Of a stretch of 6,232 bases of DNA, positions 1 through 5,757 are shown piece by piece (positions within the stretch are counted from its first letter, which is position 1; every line of letters starts with the position of its first letter). The DNA is from Alphaproteobacteria bacterium. GTDB taxonomy: Bacteria; Pseudomonadota; Alphaproteobacteria; Rhizobiales; Xanthobacteraceae. The DNA lies in NCBI GenBank assembly GCA_005884465.1, contig VAZH01000544.1, positions 1 to 6,232 on the forward strand, written 5' to 3'. The notes beneath the pieces were generated by a model, which was not told the DNA's origin, made no database searches, and saw only the letters and a program-made list of their open reading frames with translations. The position numbers were made by a program, and so were the translations under genes.

Positions 1-433
1 TACTAGGTCAATTGGGCCACACCGCATCACATAATGCGGCGGTAAGCGAAAAAGTTGCATGAAAACCAGCACCTTGGCAGGCGCGCCCGATCGAAGCGCG
101 CCAGGCAGCCGAGATTTTTCGGGGATATCTGGAGGCTAGGCAGCATTTCGCACTCCGCGACCGGATTTCCGCGTGCGCCGCCCAGCACCGGACGTCCTGG
201 CGGCCGGGGTGCCGGAAGGTCCGGTAGGTCTCTGTTTTTTCGAGCAATTCGTGTCGCAGACGGATGCGGACGATGGCAAGCAGGGCCAGAACACCCATAT
301 GGCAAGAGGTGCGCTAGCATGCCGCATCATCCGTCGGCAAAGCTGGTCAGCGCGGAATGAATTCTTGATCGCATCAAATGCCTGAATACCGCCGTATAAC
401 GTTGTCTTAACGGCATTTCTCGCATAGAAGCGC
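1..433. other. Stretch without a supportable gene upstream of asd
   Basis: Open frames exist on both strands (for example 8-298 and 27-320 on minus, 55-360 on plus). They overlap one another, their translations are Arg/Ser/Pro-rich and low in recognisable motifs, and I see no family resemblance or good ribosome binding site. I read them as chance frames in GC-rich DNA. The stretch does contain a perfect 7-bp inverted repeat (GGCGCGC at 80-86, GCGCGCC at 96-102, 9-nt loop) and a GC-rich region of short stems at 184-225, followed after 9 nt by a T6 run at 235-240. Neither has ideal terminator geometry. A promoter for asd should lie here or in the following leader, but no convincing -35/-10 pair is visible. 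Confidence 0.5.
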
Positions 434-480
434 TGCCTCTTCCCTTTTCCGCTCTAGGCGGGGGCGAGGCATTTTTCTTC
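434..480 (+). terminator. Terminator-like hairpin with T-run just before the asd ribosome binding site
   Basis: TGCCTC (434-439) pairs with GAGGCA (466-471). After a one-base mismatch on each side the stem continues as TCCCT (441-445) with GGGGG (460-464), leaving a 14-nt loop. The stem is followed at once by TTTTTCTTC (472-480), the geometry of a Rho-independent terminator. It ends only a few bases before the GGAG at 481-484 that serves asd. It may end transcription arriving from upstream, or act as an attenuator in an asd leader. The structure was paired by eye and not folded computationally. Confidence 0.6.
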
Positions 481-486
481 GGAGAG
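481..486 (+). promoter_or_regulatory. Ribosome binding site of asd
   Basis: GGAGAG lies 6 nt before the ATG at 493. It is a good Shine-Dalgarno match and fixes the asd start. It begins four bases after the T5 run of the upstream hairpin, so hairpin formation and ribosome loading could influence each other. Confidence 0.8.
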
Positions 487-492
487 TGAACG

Positions 493-1527
493 ATGGGCTA
501 CAAAGTCGCGGTGGTCGGAGCGACCGGCAATGTCGGGCGGGAAATGCTCAACATTCTCGACGAACGCAAATTCCCGGCTGACGAGGTGGTGGCGCTGGCG
601 TCACGCCGCAGCATGGGCGTCGAAGTGTCCTATGGCGACCGCACCCTGAAGATCAAAGCGCTCGAGAACTACGATTTCTCTGACGTCGATATCTGCCTGA
701 TGTCGGCGGGCGGCGCGGTGTCGAAGGAATGGTCTCCGAAGATCGGCGCTGCCGGCGCAGTCGTGATCGACAATTCGTCGGCGTGGCGCATGGATCCGGA
801 CGTGCCGCTGATCGTGCCCGAGGTCAATGCGGCTGCGGTCTCAGGCTTCGTCAAGAAGAACATCATCGCCAATCCGAACTGTTCGACCGCGCAGCTCGTG
901 GTCGCGCTGAAGCCGCTGCACGACAAGGCTGTCATCAAGCGCGTCGTGGTCTCGACCTATCAATCGGTCTCGGGCGCCGGCAAGGACGCCATGGATGAGC
1001 TGTTTTCGCAGACCAAGGCGGTCTACACCAATGACGAACTGGTCAACAAGAAATTCGCCAAGCGCATCGCCTTCAACGTGATCCCCGAGATCGACGTGTT
1101 CATGGAGGACGGCTACACCAAGGAAGAGTGGAAGATGATGATGGAGACCAAGAAGATCCTTGATCCCAAAATCAGGCTTACCGCTACTTGCGTGCGGGTG
1201 CCGGTGTTTGTCGGCCATTCCGAAGCGGTCAACATCGAGTTCGAGAATCCGATCTCGGTCGACGAGGCGCGCGACATCCTGCGCAATGCGCCGGGATGCC
1301 TCGTGATCGACAAGCGCGAACCGGGCGGCTACGTCACGCCATACGAGGCGGCGGGCGAGGATGCGACCTACATCAGCCGCATCCGCGAGGACGCGACGGT
1401 GGAAAACGGCCTGGTGCTGTGGTGCGTCTCGGATAATCTGCGCAAGGGCGCCGCGCTGAACGCGATTCAGATCGCGGAATGCCTGATCAACCGCAAGCTG
1501 ATCAGCGCCAAGAAAAAGGCGGCGTGA
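493..1527 (+). CDS. asd: Aspartate-semialdehyde dehydrogenase
   Basis: This cytoplasmic enzyme reduces L-aspartyl-4-phosphate to L-aspartate-4-semialdehyde with NADPH. It is the branch-point step toward lysine/diaminopimelate, threonine, methionine and isoleucine. The 344 residues match the usual family length. The N-terminal Rossmann motif GATGNVGREML starts at residue 9. The catalytic cysteine is C130 in NPNCST. Q157 in STYQSVSGAG and R235 and H242 in RVPVFVGHSE match the substrate-binding and acid-base residues known in this family. The ATG has a clear GGAGAG ribosome binding site 6 nt upstream. The gene is preceded by a terminator-like hairpin and converges on the carbonic anhydrase gene with 54 bp between the stop codons. 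No gene for a linked step is adjacent on the same strand, so it is probably transcribed alone. Confidence 0.97.
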   Translation: MGYKVAVVGATGNVGREMLNILDERKFPADEVVALASRRSMGVEVSYGDRTLKIKALENYDFSDVDICLMSAGGAVSKEWSPKIGAAGAVVIDNSSAWRMDPDVPLIVPEVNAAAVSGFVKKNIIANPNCSTAQLVVALKPLHDKAVIKRVVVSTYQSVSGAGKDAMDELFSQTKAVYTNDELVNKKFAKRIAFNVIPEIDVFMEDGYTKEEWKMMMETKKILDPKIRLTATCVRVPVFVGHSEAVNIEFENPISVDEARDILRNAPGCLVIDKREPGGYVTPYEAAGEDATYISRIREDATVENGLVLWCVSDNLRKGAALNAIQIAECLINRKLISAKKKAA

Positions 1528-1538
1528 GCCATAGCGGA

Positions 1539-1590
1539 GAATAGCGAATAGTGAGTAGCGAATAGGGGCGACTTCTATTCGCTATTCGCC
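1539..1590. repeat. Heptamer-based palindrome between asd and carbonic anhydrase genes
   Basis: Four head-to-tail 7-nt units resembling GAATAGN fill 1539-1566 (GAATAGC, GAATAGT, GAGTAGC, GAATAGG). The complementary form CTATTCG occurs twice at 1575-1588. The right arm CTATTCGCTATTC (1575-1587) pairs perfectly with 1539-1551, or with 1553-1565 if one G-T wobble is allowed, so two alternative hairpins compete. No T-run follows on either strand, so a classical terminator is not supported, although it could still shield the 3' ends of both convergent transcripts. The right arm contains the TAG stop of the carbonic anhydrase gene. I believe motifs of this kind recur in Bradyrhizobium genomes, which I could not check here. 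Confidence 0.75.
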
Positions 1591-2232
1591 CGCTTCTTCC
1601 CCGACACTGCGGAATTCCTTGGCCGCCTGATCGAGCACGAACAGCGAGCCCTCGGCGACGCCGAAATAGGCGCCGTGCAGATGCAGCGCGCCGCACTCGA
1701 CCAGAGCCCGCACGAAAGGAAACGTCATCAGGTTTTCCAGGCTCCGGAACACGGCGGCCTTCTCGATTCGGACCGTGAAATCGGCCATCGTCTCGTGGTC
1801 GCGCTGCCCGACCGTCTCGCCCGGCTTGATGAACATCGACATCCAGCGGCCGATGAAATCGCCGGGCGACAGCGGCTCGATGTTGTCGATGAAGGCGCGG
1901 ATGCCGCCGCATTGGGCGTGGCCGAGCACCACGATGTGTTTTACATGCAAAGCCCGAACCGCGTATTCCAGCGCCGCCGAGACGCCGTGCGCGCCGCCGT
2001 CCGGCTGATAGACCGGCACCAGATTGGCGACGTTGCGCACCACGAACAATTCGCCGGGACCGGCGTCGAAGATCACCTCCGGAGACACCCGGGAATCGCA
2101 GCAGCCGATCACCATCACCTCGGGCGACTGGCCCCGATCGGACAGTTCGCGATAACGCGACTGTTCGGTGGGCAGCCGCTGCGAGGTAAAAGTCCGGTAG
2201 CCCTGAAGCAGTTGTTGCGGGAACAATGACAT
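1582..2232 (-). CDS. Beta-class carbonic anhydrase
   Basis: A zinc enzyme that interconverts CO2 and bicarbonate, supplying bicarbonate to carboxylases or helping pH balance. It is probably cytoplasmic, since no signal peptide is visible. The 216 residues fit a bacterial beta-carbonic anhydrase (Pro_CA family). The zinc and active-site signature C44-x-D46-x-R48 lies in VIGCCDSRVSPE, the second zinc-ligand pair is H105-x-x-C108 in GHAQCGG, and the conserved RNVAN is at residues 66-70. The ATG at 2232 is the only sensible start, as the next Met is residue 40, but its ribosome binding site is poor. The gene diverges from the CoA ester lyase gene across 99 bp. Its last two residues (Gly-Glu) and TAG stop fall in the palindromic repeat it shares with the 3' side of asd. 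Which beta subclass it belongs to cannot be told by eye. Confidence 0.96.
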   Translation of the reverse strand: MSLFPQQLLQGYRTFTSQRLPTEQSRYRELSDRGQSPEVMVIGCCDSRVSPEVIFDAGPGELFVVRNVANLVPVYQPDGGAHGVSAALEYAVRALHVKHIVVLGHAQCGGIRAFIDNIEPLSPGDFIGRWMSMFIKPGETVGQRDHETMADFTVRIEKAAVFRSLENLMTFPFVRALVECGALHLHGAYFGVAEGSLFVLDQAAKEFRSVGEEAGE

Positions 2233-2315
2233 GCGGGTTGCTAACCACAGGCCGCAAGCCGGAACAAGCCTTTCGCACGGTGGGCCGAAATGTTATCGCG
2301 GGGAGTTCAAATTCC

Positions 2316-2321
2316 ACAAGG
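2316..2321 (+). promoter_or_regulatory. Ribosome binding site deciding the CoA ester lyase start
   Basis: An AAGGGG-like purine run lies about 10 nt before the ATG at 2332. The frame stays open upstream to an ATG at 2290, but that codon lacks a comparable site and would add 14 residues not expected before the family's N-terminal RRSLLFMPG. An ATG at 2324 is out of frame and stops after three codons. Confidence 0.65.
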
Positions 2322-2331
2322 GGATGAAACC

Positions 2332-3210
2332 ATGATCCGTCCGCGCCGCAGCCTGTTGTTCATGCCCGGCTCGAATGCGCGGGCGCTGGAAAAAGCCCGC
2401 AACCTCCCGGCCGACGGCATCGTCCTCGACCTCGAGGATTCCGTGGCGCCGGATGCCAAGGCCATGGCGCGCGATCAGATCGCGCAGGCGATCGCCGAAA
2501 AGGGGTTCGGCAAGCGCGAGGTCCTGATCCGCGTCAACGCGCTGGATTCGCCGTGGTGGATCGATGACGTCACCATGGCTGGCAAGGCCGCGCCGGACGG
2601 CATTCTGGTTCCGAAAATCTCCAGCGTGAAAGATCTCAACGCCATTGCCGATCGCCTCAGCGATATCAACGCGGACAACTCGATCAAGGTCTGGGTGATG
2701 ATCGAGACCGCGGGCGGGGTGCTGCATGCCGAGGAGATTGCAGCCGCCTCGCGCGATTCCGAAACCCGGCTCGCCGGCTTCGTGTTCGGGCCGAACGACA
2801 TTTCACGGGAGACGCGGATAAAAATGCAGCCGGGCCGCGCGGCGATGATCCCCATGATCACGCACTGCATCCTTGCGGCCCGCGCTTACGGCCTTGAGAT
2901 TCTCGACGGACCCTACAGCGATTTCAGCAATATCGACGGCTTTGCGCTGGAATGCGCGCAAGCGCGCGATCTCGGCTTCGACGGCAAGACCCTGATCCAT
3001 CCGGGCCAGATCGTGGCCTGCAACGCGATCTTCACGCCGCCGGCGGAGGAGGTCACGCATGCCCGCAAGATCATCGCGGCATTCGAGCGGCCGGAGAACG
3101 CCTCGCGCGGCGCGATCCAGCTCGACGGCCAGATGGTGGAGCGACTGCACGCCGATATGGCCAGGCGCACGATCGCGATCGCGGACGCGATCGCGGCGAT
3201 GGGGAGTTAG
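2332..3210 (+). CDS. CoA ester lyase of the CitE / malyl-CoA lyase (HpcH/HpaI) family
   Basis: Family members cleave or form 3-hydroxyacyl-CoA esters such as malyl-CoA (to acetyl-CoA plus glyoxylate), beta-methylmalyl-CoA or citramalyl-CoA; some are malyl-CoA thioesterases. From the ATG at 2332 the protein has 292 residues, normal for the family. The N-terminal RRSLLFMPGSN (5-15) and VLDLEDSVAP (31-40) are typical. R68 is in LIRVN. E125 in VMIETAGG and D156 in FGPNDIS fit the two metal ligands, and KTLIHPGQ is at 219-226. D265 in QLDGQMVE may be the C-terminal catalytic aspartate that malyl-CoA lyases contribute across subunits (inference). The gene diverges from carbonic anhydrase and ends in its own terminator. 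The exact substrate cannot be assigned from sequence alone; a glyoxylate or ethylmalonyl-CoA-type role is a guess. Confidence 0.93.
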   Translation: MIRPRRSLLFMPGSNARALEKARNLPADGIVLDLEDSVAPDAKAMARDQIAQAIAEKGFGKREVLIRVNALDSPWWIDDVTMAGKAAPDGILVPKISSVKDLNAIADRLSDINADNSIKVWVMIETAGGVLHAEEIAAASRDSETRLAGFVFGPNDISRETRIKMQPGRAAMIPMITHCILAARAYGLEILDGPYSDFSNIDGFALECAQARDLGFDGKTLIHPGQIVACNAIFTPPAEEVTHARKIIAAFERPENASRGAIQLDGQMVERLHADMARRTIAIADAIAAMGS

Positions 3211-3247
3211 CGCACCGACGATTCTGGCAGTCGGGATTGCGCTTTTT
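3210..3247 (+). terminator. Intrinsic terminator of the CoA ester lyase gene
   Basis: GCGCA (3210-3214) pairs with TGCGC (3238-3242), and CCGAC (3215-3219) pairs with GTCGG (3230-3234). The loop is 10 nt and there is a 3-nt bulge (3235-3237) on the 3' side. TTTTT follows directly at 3243-3247. The stem begins with the last base of the TAG stop codon. This is the clearest Rho-independent terminator in the window. It abuts the palindromic repeat that starts at 3248. Confidence 0.8.
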
Positions 3248-3329
3248 CGTCATTGCGAGGAGCAAAGCGACGAAGCAATCCACTTACCGTCTCTCTTAGA
3301 TGGATTGCGTCGCTTCGCTCGCAATGACG
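3248..3329. repeat. Long palindromic intergenic repeat (CGTCATTGCGAG type)
   Basis: The left arm is 3248-3282 and the right arm 3301-3329. They pair as CGTCATTGCGAG (12 bp, perfect), then CAAAGCGACG with one mismatch, then CAATCCA (7 bp). Two 3-nt bulges (GAG and AAG) lie on the left arm and the loop is 18 nt (3283-3300). From general knowledge this resembles a REP-like palindrome common in Bradyrhizobium and Rhodopseudomonas, often seen mistranslated as IASEATQSI in gene predictions. It lies between convergent genes, directly after the CoA ester lyase terminator. Its right arm is read through by the glycosyltransferase gene, whose TAA stop is in the loop at 3296-3298. Confidence 0.88.
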
Positions 3330-4123
3330 GTATCGGACGGACCAAACCGCTCCGCCGCCCAGCCATACAGGCTGCCGGCAACCGGCGGCCGGTTGCCGCG
3401 GCCCTTCGGCGAAACATGCAGCCCGATAATTTCGGGATCGCCGATCAGCGCCGAAAAATCCTGCGGCTCGAAGAAGCGTTTTGGTTCGGCATGCACGGCA
3501 TAAAACGATTTCTTTGGTAGAGCGTAGCGCAGTTCACCGGCGCGGCGGGCGAGCGCGGTCAGCGCTGCCGGGCCGTAAATCGCGACACGAATGTCGGAGA
3601 CACGGTTCGACCGGCCTCGCAATTGACGCAGCAGAAATGTCAGGCGGTGCCGCAGCGCCAGCCAGTCCGGCGTCAACTCGTCCTGCTCCATCAGGTCCGC
3701 GAACGCCGCAACGATCGGATCGCCTGACGGCAGATACAGAACCGAATTTCCAAGCTGGCGCGGCCGCTCCCAGGCGAAATAAGGCCTTGCCGGATCGATC
3801 TCGATGGGCTTCAGCAGGAGGACGTCGGCATCGAGCCACAGGCCGGCGCCGCGCGCCATCAGCCGCATCCGGAAAAAATCGCTGAACTGCAAGATGGTCC
3901 AGTCGCGCCACCTGCCATCCGGCTGCGGCGGACGGAGCTTCTCCGAGAAAGCATGCGGCAGGATCGCTTCGGCTTCGGCATTGCCGACGCCATCGGGCAA
4001 TTGCGCGATCGGCTCGAAACTGTAGACCGTGACTCTATGACCTGCCGCGACCTGCGACCTCAGGCACGTCAGCCTGAGCGCATCGAGCGGGCCGTGCCAG
4101 AAAGTGACGATTTCGGGCCGCAT
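3296..4123 (-). CDS. GT-A type glycosyltransferase with DXD motif (Gly_transf_sug-like)
   Basis: Probably transfers a sugar from a nucleotide-sugar donor to a polysaccharide, lipid or protein acceptor; donor and acceptor are unknown. The 275 residues show a GT-A pattern: a short N-terminal beta strand (EIVTFWHGPL), then FFRMRLMARGAGLWLDADVLLLKP, where D98-A-D100 is the metal and nucleotide-sugar binding DXD and R85/R87 lie in the helix typical of this family. There is no signal peptide or obvious membrane helix. The ATG at 4123 has an AGAAGG ribosome binding site a few bases upstream. The gene follows leuD by 42 bp on the same strand, so co-transcription is likely, though function is not obviously linked. 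The end is odd: residues from about 265 to the stop (VIASEATQSI) are translated from the right arm of a genomic palindrome, so the native protein probably ended near AERFGP. Confidence 0.85.
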   Translation of the reverse strand: MRPEIVTFWHGPLDALRLTCLRSQVAAGHRVTVYSFEPIAQLPDGVGNAEAEAILPHAFSEKLRPPQPDGRWRDWTILQFSDFFRMRLMARGAGLWLDADVLLLKPIEIDPARPYFAWERPRQLGNSVLYLPSGDPIVAAFADLMEQDELTPDWLALRHRLTFLLRQLRGRSNRVSDIRVAIYGPAALTALARRAGELRYALPKKSFYAVHAEPKRFFEPQDFSALIGDPEIIGLHVSPKGRGNRPPVAGSLYGWAAERFGPSDTVIASEATQSI

Positions 4124-4165
4124 GCGTCACCTTCTGGAGCGTTTCGAAGAAGCTCTTGAGTGAGA

Positions 4166-4771
4166 TCAGGCCCAGGCGCGCGCGGTTTTCGCTCTTGCCT
4201 CGTAGGCGTCGATCGAGGCCTTCTTCTCCATGGTGAGGCCGATGTCGTCGAGGCCGTTCATCAGGCAGTGCTTGCGGAACGGGTCGATCTCGAATTTCAC
4301 CGTGCCGCCGTCGGGCCCGCGGATTTCCTGATTGGGAAGATCGATGGTCAGCGTCGCGTTGGCGCCACGCTCGGCGTCGTCGAACAATTTGTCGAGATCG
4401 TCCTGGGTGACCCGGATCGGCAGGATGCCGTTCTTGAAGCAGTTGTTGTAGAAAATATCGCCGAACGAGGTCGAGATCACGCAGCGGATGCCGAAGTCGA
4501 GCAGCGCCCATGGCGCGTGTTCGCGGCTCGAGCCGCAGCCGAAATTGTCGCCCGCCACCAGAACCTTGGCGTTGCGGTAGGCCGGCTTGTTGAGGATGAA
4601 ATCCGGGTTCTCGCCGCCGTCGTCCCTGTAGCGCTGTTCCGAGAACAGCCCCCTGCCAAGGCCGGTGCGCTTGATGGTTTTCAAATACTGCTTCGGGATG
4701 ATCATGTCGGTGTCGACATTGATGATCTTCAAGGGCGCCGCGACCCCTTCCAGCGTGGTGAATTTTTCCAT
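4166..4771 (-). CDS. leuD: 3-isopropylmalate dehydratase small subunit
   Basis: LeuD pairs with LeuC to isomerise 2-isopropylmalate to 3-isopropylmalate in leucine synthesis in the cytoplasm. It supplies the swivel domain, while the iron-sulfur cluster sits on LeuC. From the ATG at 4771 it has 201 residues, the usual length for the proteobacterial type. The opening [28 protein letters not shown] (residues 18-31) and the signature [17 protein letters not shown] (74-90) are diagnostic. The frame is open further upstream to 4846, but those 25 residues are not family-like. A GGAA about 9 nt before the ATG at 4771 supports the shorter start. The metallopeptidase gene lies 81 bp upstream and the glycosyltransferase 42 bp downstream, all on the minus strand. 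leuC is not in the window. A 6-bp inverted repeat (4798-4803/4816-4821) sits in the upstream gap but is too weak to call an attenuator. Confidence 0.97.
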   Translation of the reverse strand: MEKFTTLEGVAAPLKIINVDTDMIIPKQYLKTIKRTGLGRGLFSEQRYRDDGGENPDFILNKPAYRNAKVLVAGDNFGCGSSREHAPWALLDFGIRCVISTSFGDIFYNNCFKNGILPIRVTQDDLDKLFDDAERGANATLTIDLPNQEIRGPDGGTVKFEIDPFRKHCLMNGLDDIGLTMEKKASIDAYEARAKTARAWA

Positions 4772-4852
4772 CGATCGCATTTCCGGGTTGAGAATTAGGG
4801 ATATCGCGACCGGTTTATCCCGAATGCGCCCGGTATTAAAGGGCAAATTGGC

Positions 4853-5251
4853 CTAACCTGCGGCCGCCTCGATCGCCTCCATATCGTCGTCGGATAGCCC
4901 AAAATGGTGACCGATCTCGTGAACCAGCACGTGGCGGACGATATGGCCCAGCGTCTCCTCATGTTCGGCCCAGTAATCCAGGATCGGCCGGCGGTATAGC
5001 CAAACCATGTTCGGCAGCCGCGCGACGTCGTCGTTGCTGCGGAATGGCAAGCCAACGCCCTGAAACAGGCCGAGCAGGTCAAATTCACTCTCGGCGTTCA
5101 TCTCGTCGAGCACCTCGTCGGTTGGAAAATCGTCGACGCGGATGATCACGCCCTCGCACAGATCGCGAAAGCGCCTCGGCAGGTGCTCGAAAATTTCGTG
5201 CGCCATGGCTTCCATCTCGGCAAGCGATGGCGCTTTCATGGTTTTCCACAT
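4853..5251 (-). CDS. Small zincin-like metallopeptidase family protein (Zincin_1 / DUF1025)
   Basis: A 132-residue predicted zinc-dependent peptidase of the minimal-zincin group; substrates are unknown. The C-terminal motif HEIGHHFGLSDDD starts at residue 111. H111 and H115 are zinc ligands with E112 as catalytic base, and D121 fits the third ligand of an HExxHxxGxxD motif. The N-terminal half (residues 8-60) is helical and acidic and typical of this family; PNMVWLYRRPI is at 80-90. There is no signal peptide, so it is probably cytoplasmic. The start is uncertain: ATG 5251 gives MWKTMKAPS, and ATG 5239 (four codons later) has a GGAAAACC stretch before it as a possible weak ribosome binding site. 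I keep the longer form. It is the first gene of a probable operon with leuD 81 bp downstream, and diverges from the secreted-protein gene across 109 bp. A link to leucine synthesis is not implied by the sequence. Confidence 0.92.
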   Translation of the reverse strand: MWKTMKAPSLAEMEAMAHEIFEHLPRRFRDLCEGVIIRVDDFPTDEVLDEMNAESEFDLLGLFQGVGLPFRSNDDVARLPNMVWLYRRPILDYWAEHEETLGHIVRHVLVHEIGHHFGLSDDDMEAIEAAAG

Positions 5252-5360
5252 TTCGCCTGTTTAGCGCGGGTTCTTTGATCGTGCACACGGTTTTGCGTGC
5301 AGTTGACGTCGGCCGGGCAATCGGAGACGTTGCGGCCCATAACAGCATTGGGTGGGCGTC

Positions 5361-5702
5361 ATGATGCGGGTCAGGACGGCGGCAATATTGGTGGCTGTTG
5401 CAGGCACTCTTGTATTGCCCGCGGCCGGAACGAGGGCGCAAACCGCGCCGCCGGGGATGCGGACGGTGCAGCCATCGCAGCATGTCGCCACCGAGGTGTC
5501 GGCGCAGCGCCGTATCCGACGGCCGACGACGCGCCTGCGGGTCTATCCACAATATCAGTATGAGTGGGCACCCGACGTCTATCCCCGTTACAATCCGGGG
5601 CCGAATGCGGTGCGTGACTGCAACGCAACCTATGTGCAGGAATTCCGGCCGAGCGGCACGGTGATCGTGCCACGCATGAGCTGCTTCTGGCGTCCCGGCT
5701 AG
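5361..5702 (+). CDS. Small secreted protein of unknown function, with two cysteines
   Basis: From the ATG at 5361 this is a 113-residue protein with a clear Sec signal peptide: MMRVR, a hydrophobic core (TAAILVAVAGTLVLPAA), and likely cleavage after TRA (residue 26). The mature part has a proline/arginine-rich linker (residues 28-60), a tyrosine-rich YPQYQYEWAPDVYPRYNPGP segment, and a conserved-looking end (NAVRDCNATYVQEFRPSGTVIVPRMSCFW). C87 and C108 could form a disulfide after export. I recall similar tails in hypothetical exported proteins of Bradyrhizobium and relatives, but no function is known to me. The start could be either ATG of the ATGATG pair, or a GTG at 5352; the ribosome binding site is weak (GGTGGG region at 5351-5356). 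It is likely periplasmic and monocistronic, and converges on the small membrane protein gene. Confidence 0.8.
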   Translation: MMRVRTAAILVAVAGTLVLPAAGTRAQTAPPGMRTVQPSQHVATEVSAQRRIRRPTTRLRVYPQYQYEWAPDVYPRYNPGPNAVRDCNATYVQEFRPSGTVIVPRMSCFWRPG

Positions 5703-5757
5703 AGCAATGAGGACATTAGATCGAAGCGGCACGCTCAAACCATCCCCGTCATCCTTC

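Noticed and set aside
190..240. GC-rich short stems followed by T6 as an intrinsic terminator
   Set aside because: The last stem (CCGG-aaggt-CCGG) is only 4-5 bp and is separated from the T-run by 9 nt, so the geometry is wrong.
8..360. Overlapping frames on both strands of the first 360 bases
   Set aside because: They show no family resemblance or good ribosome binding site and are mutually overlapping; treated as non-coding.
365..400. Promoter reading of TTGATC (365-370) with TATAAC (395-400) upstream of asd
   Set aside because: The spacing is 24 bp, far from the usual 16-18, and no better -35 box fits the TATAAC hexamer. The 11-mer CGCCGTATAAC also occurs upstream of the gene at 5859-6089, but a repeat of that length is expected by chance in a window this size.
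1553..1587. Calling the asd/carbonic anhydrase palindrome a Rho-independent terminator
   Set aside because: There is no T-run after the stem on either strand; kept as a repeat only.
1502..2317. A 271-codon minus-strand frame covering the carbonic anhydrase region in another frame
   Set aside because: It is Arg/Gly/Ala-rich with no domain, and overlaps the well-supported carbonic anhydrase, whose zinc motifs are intact. Its end is a translation of the heptamer repeat.
3059..3520. Plus-strand frame from the end of the CoA ester lyase gene through the repeat
   Set aside because: Its middle (HCEEQSDEAIH...LLDGLRRFARND) is the familiar mistranslation of the palindromic repeat, and it overlaps both real genes and the terminator.
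4160..4798. A 212-codon plus-strand frame antisense to leuD
   Set aside because: It mirrors leuD codons and has no recognisable domain. Long antisense frames are expected opposite GC-rich genes.
4772..4846. A 25-residue N-terminal extension of LeuD from the ATG at 4846
   Set aside because: The extension does not look like LeuD. The protein from 4771 has the normal 201-residue length and begins with the family's usual N-terminus.
5303..5308. TTGACG as a -35 box for the secreted-protein gene
   Set aside because: The sequence 17 bp downstream (GACGTT) is not a -10 box. The nearest candidate (CATAAC at 5338-5343) is about 29 bp away.
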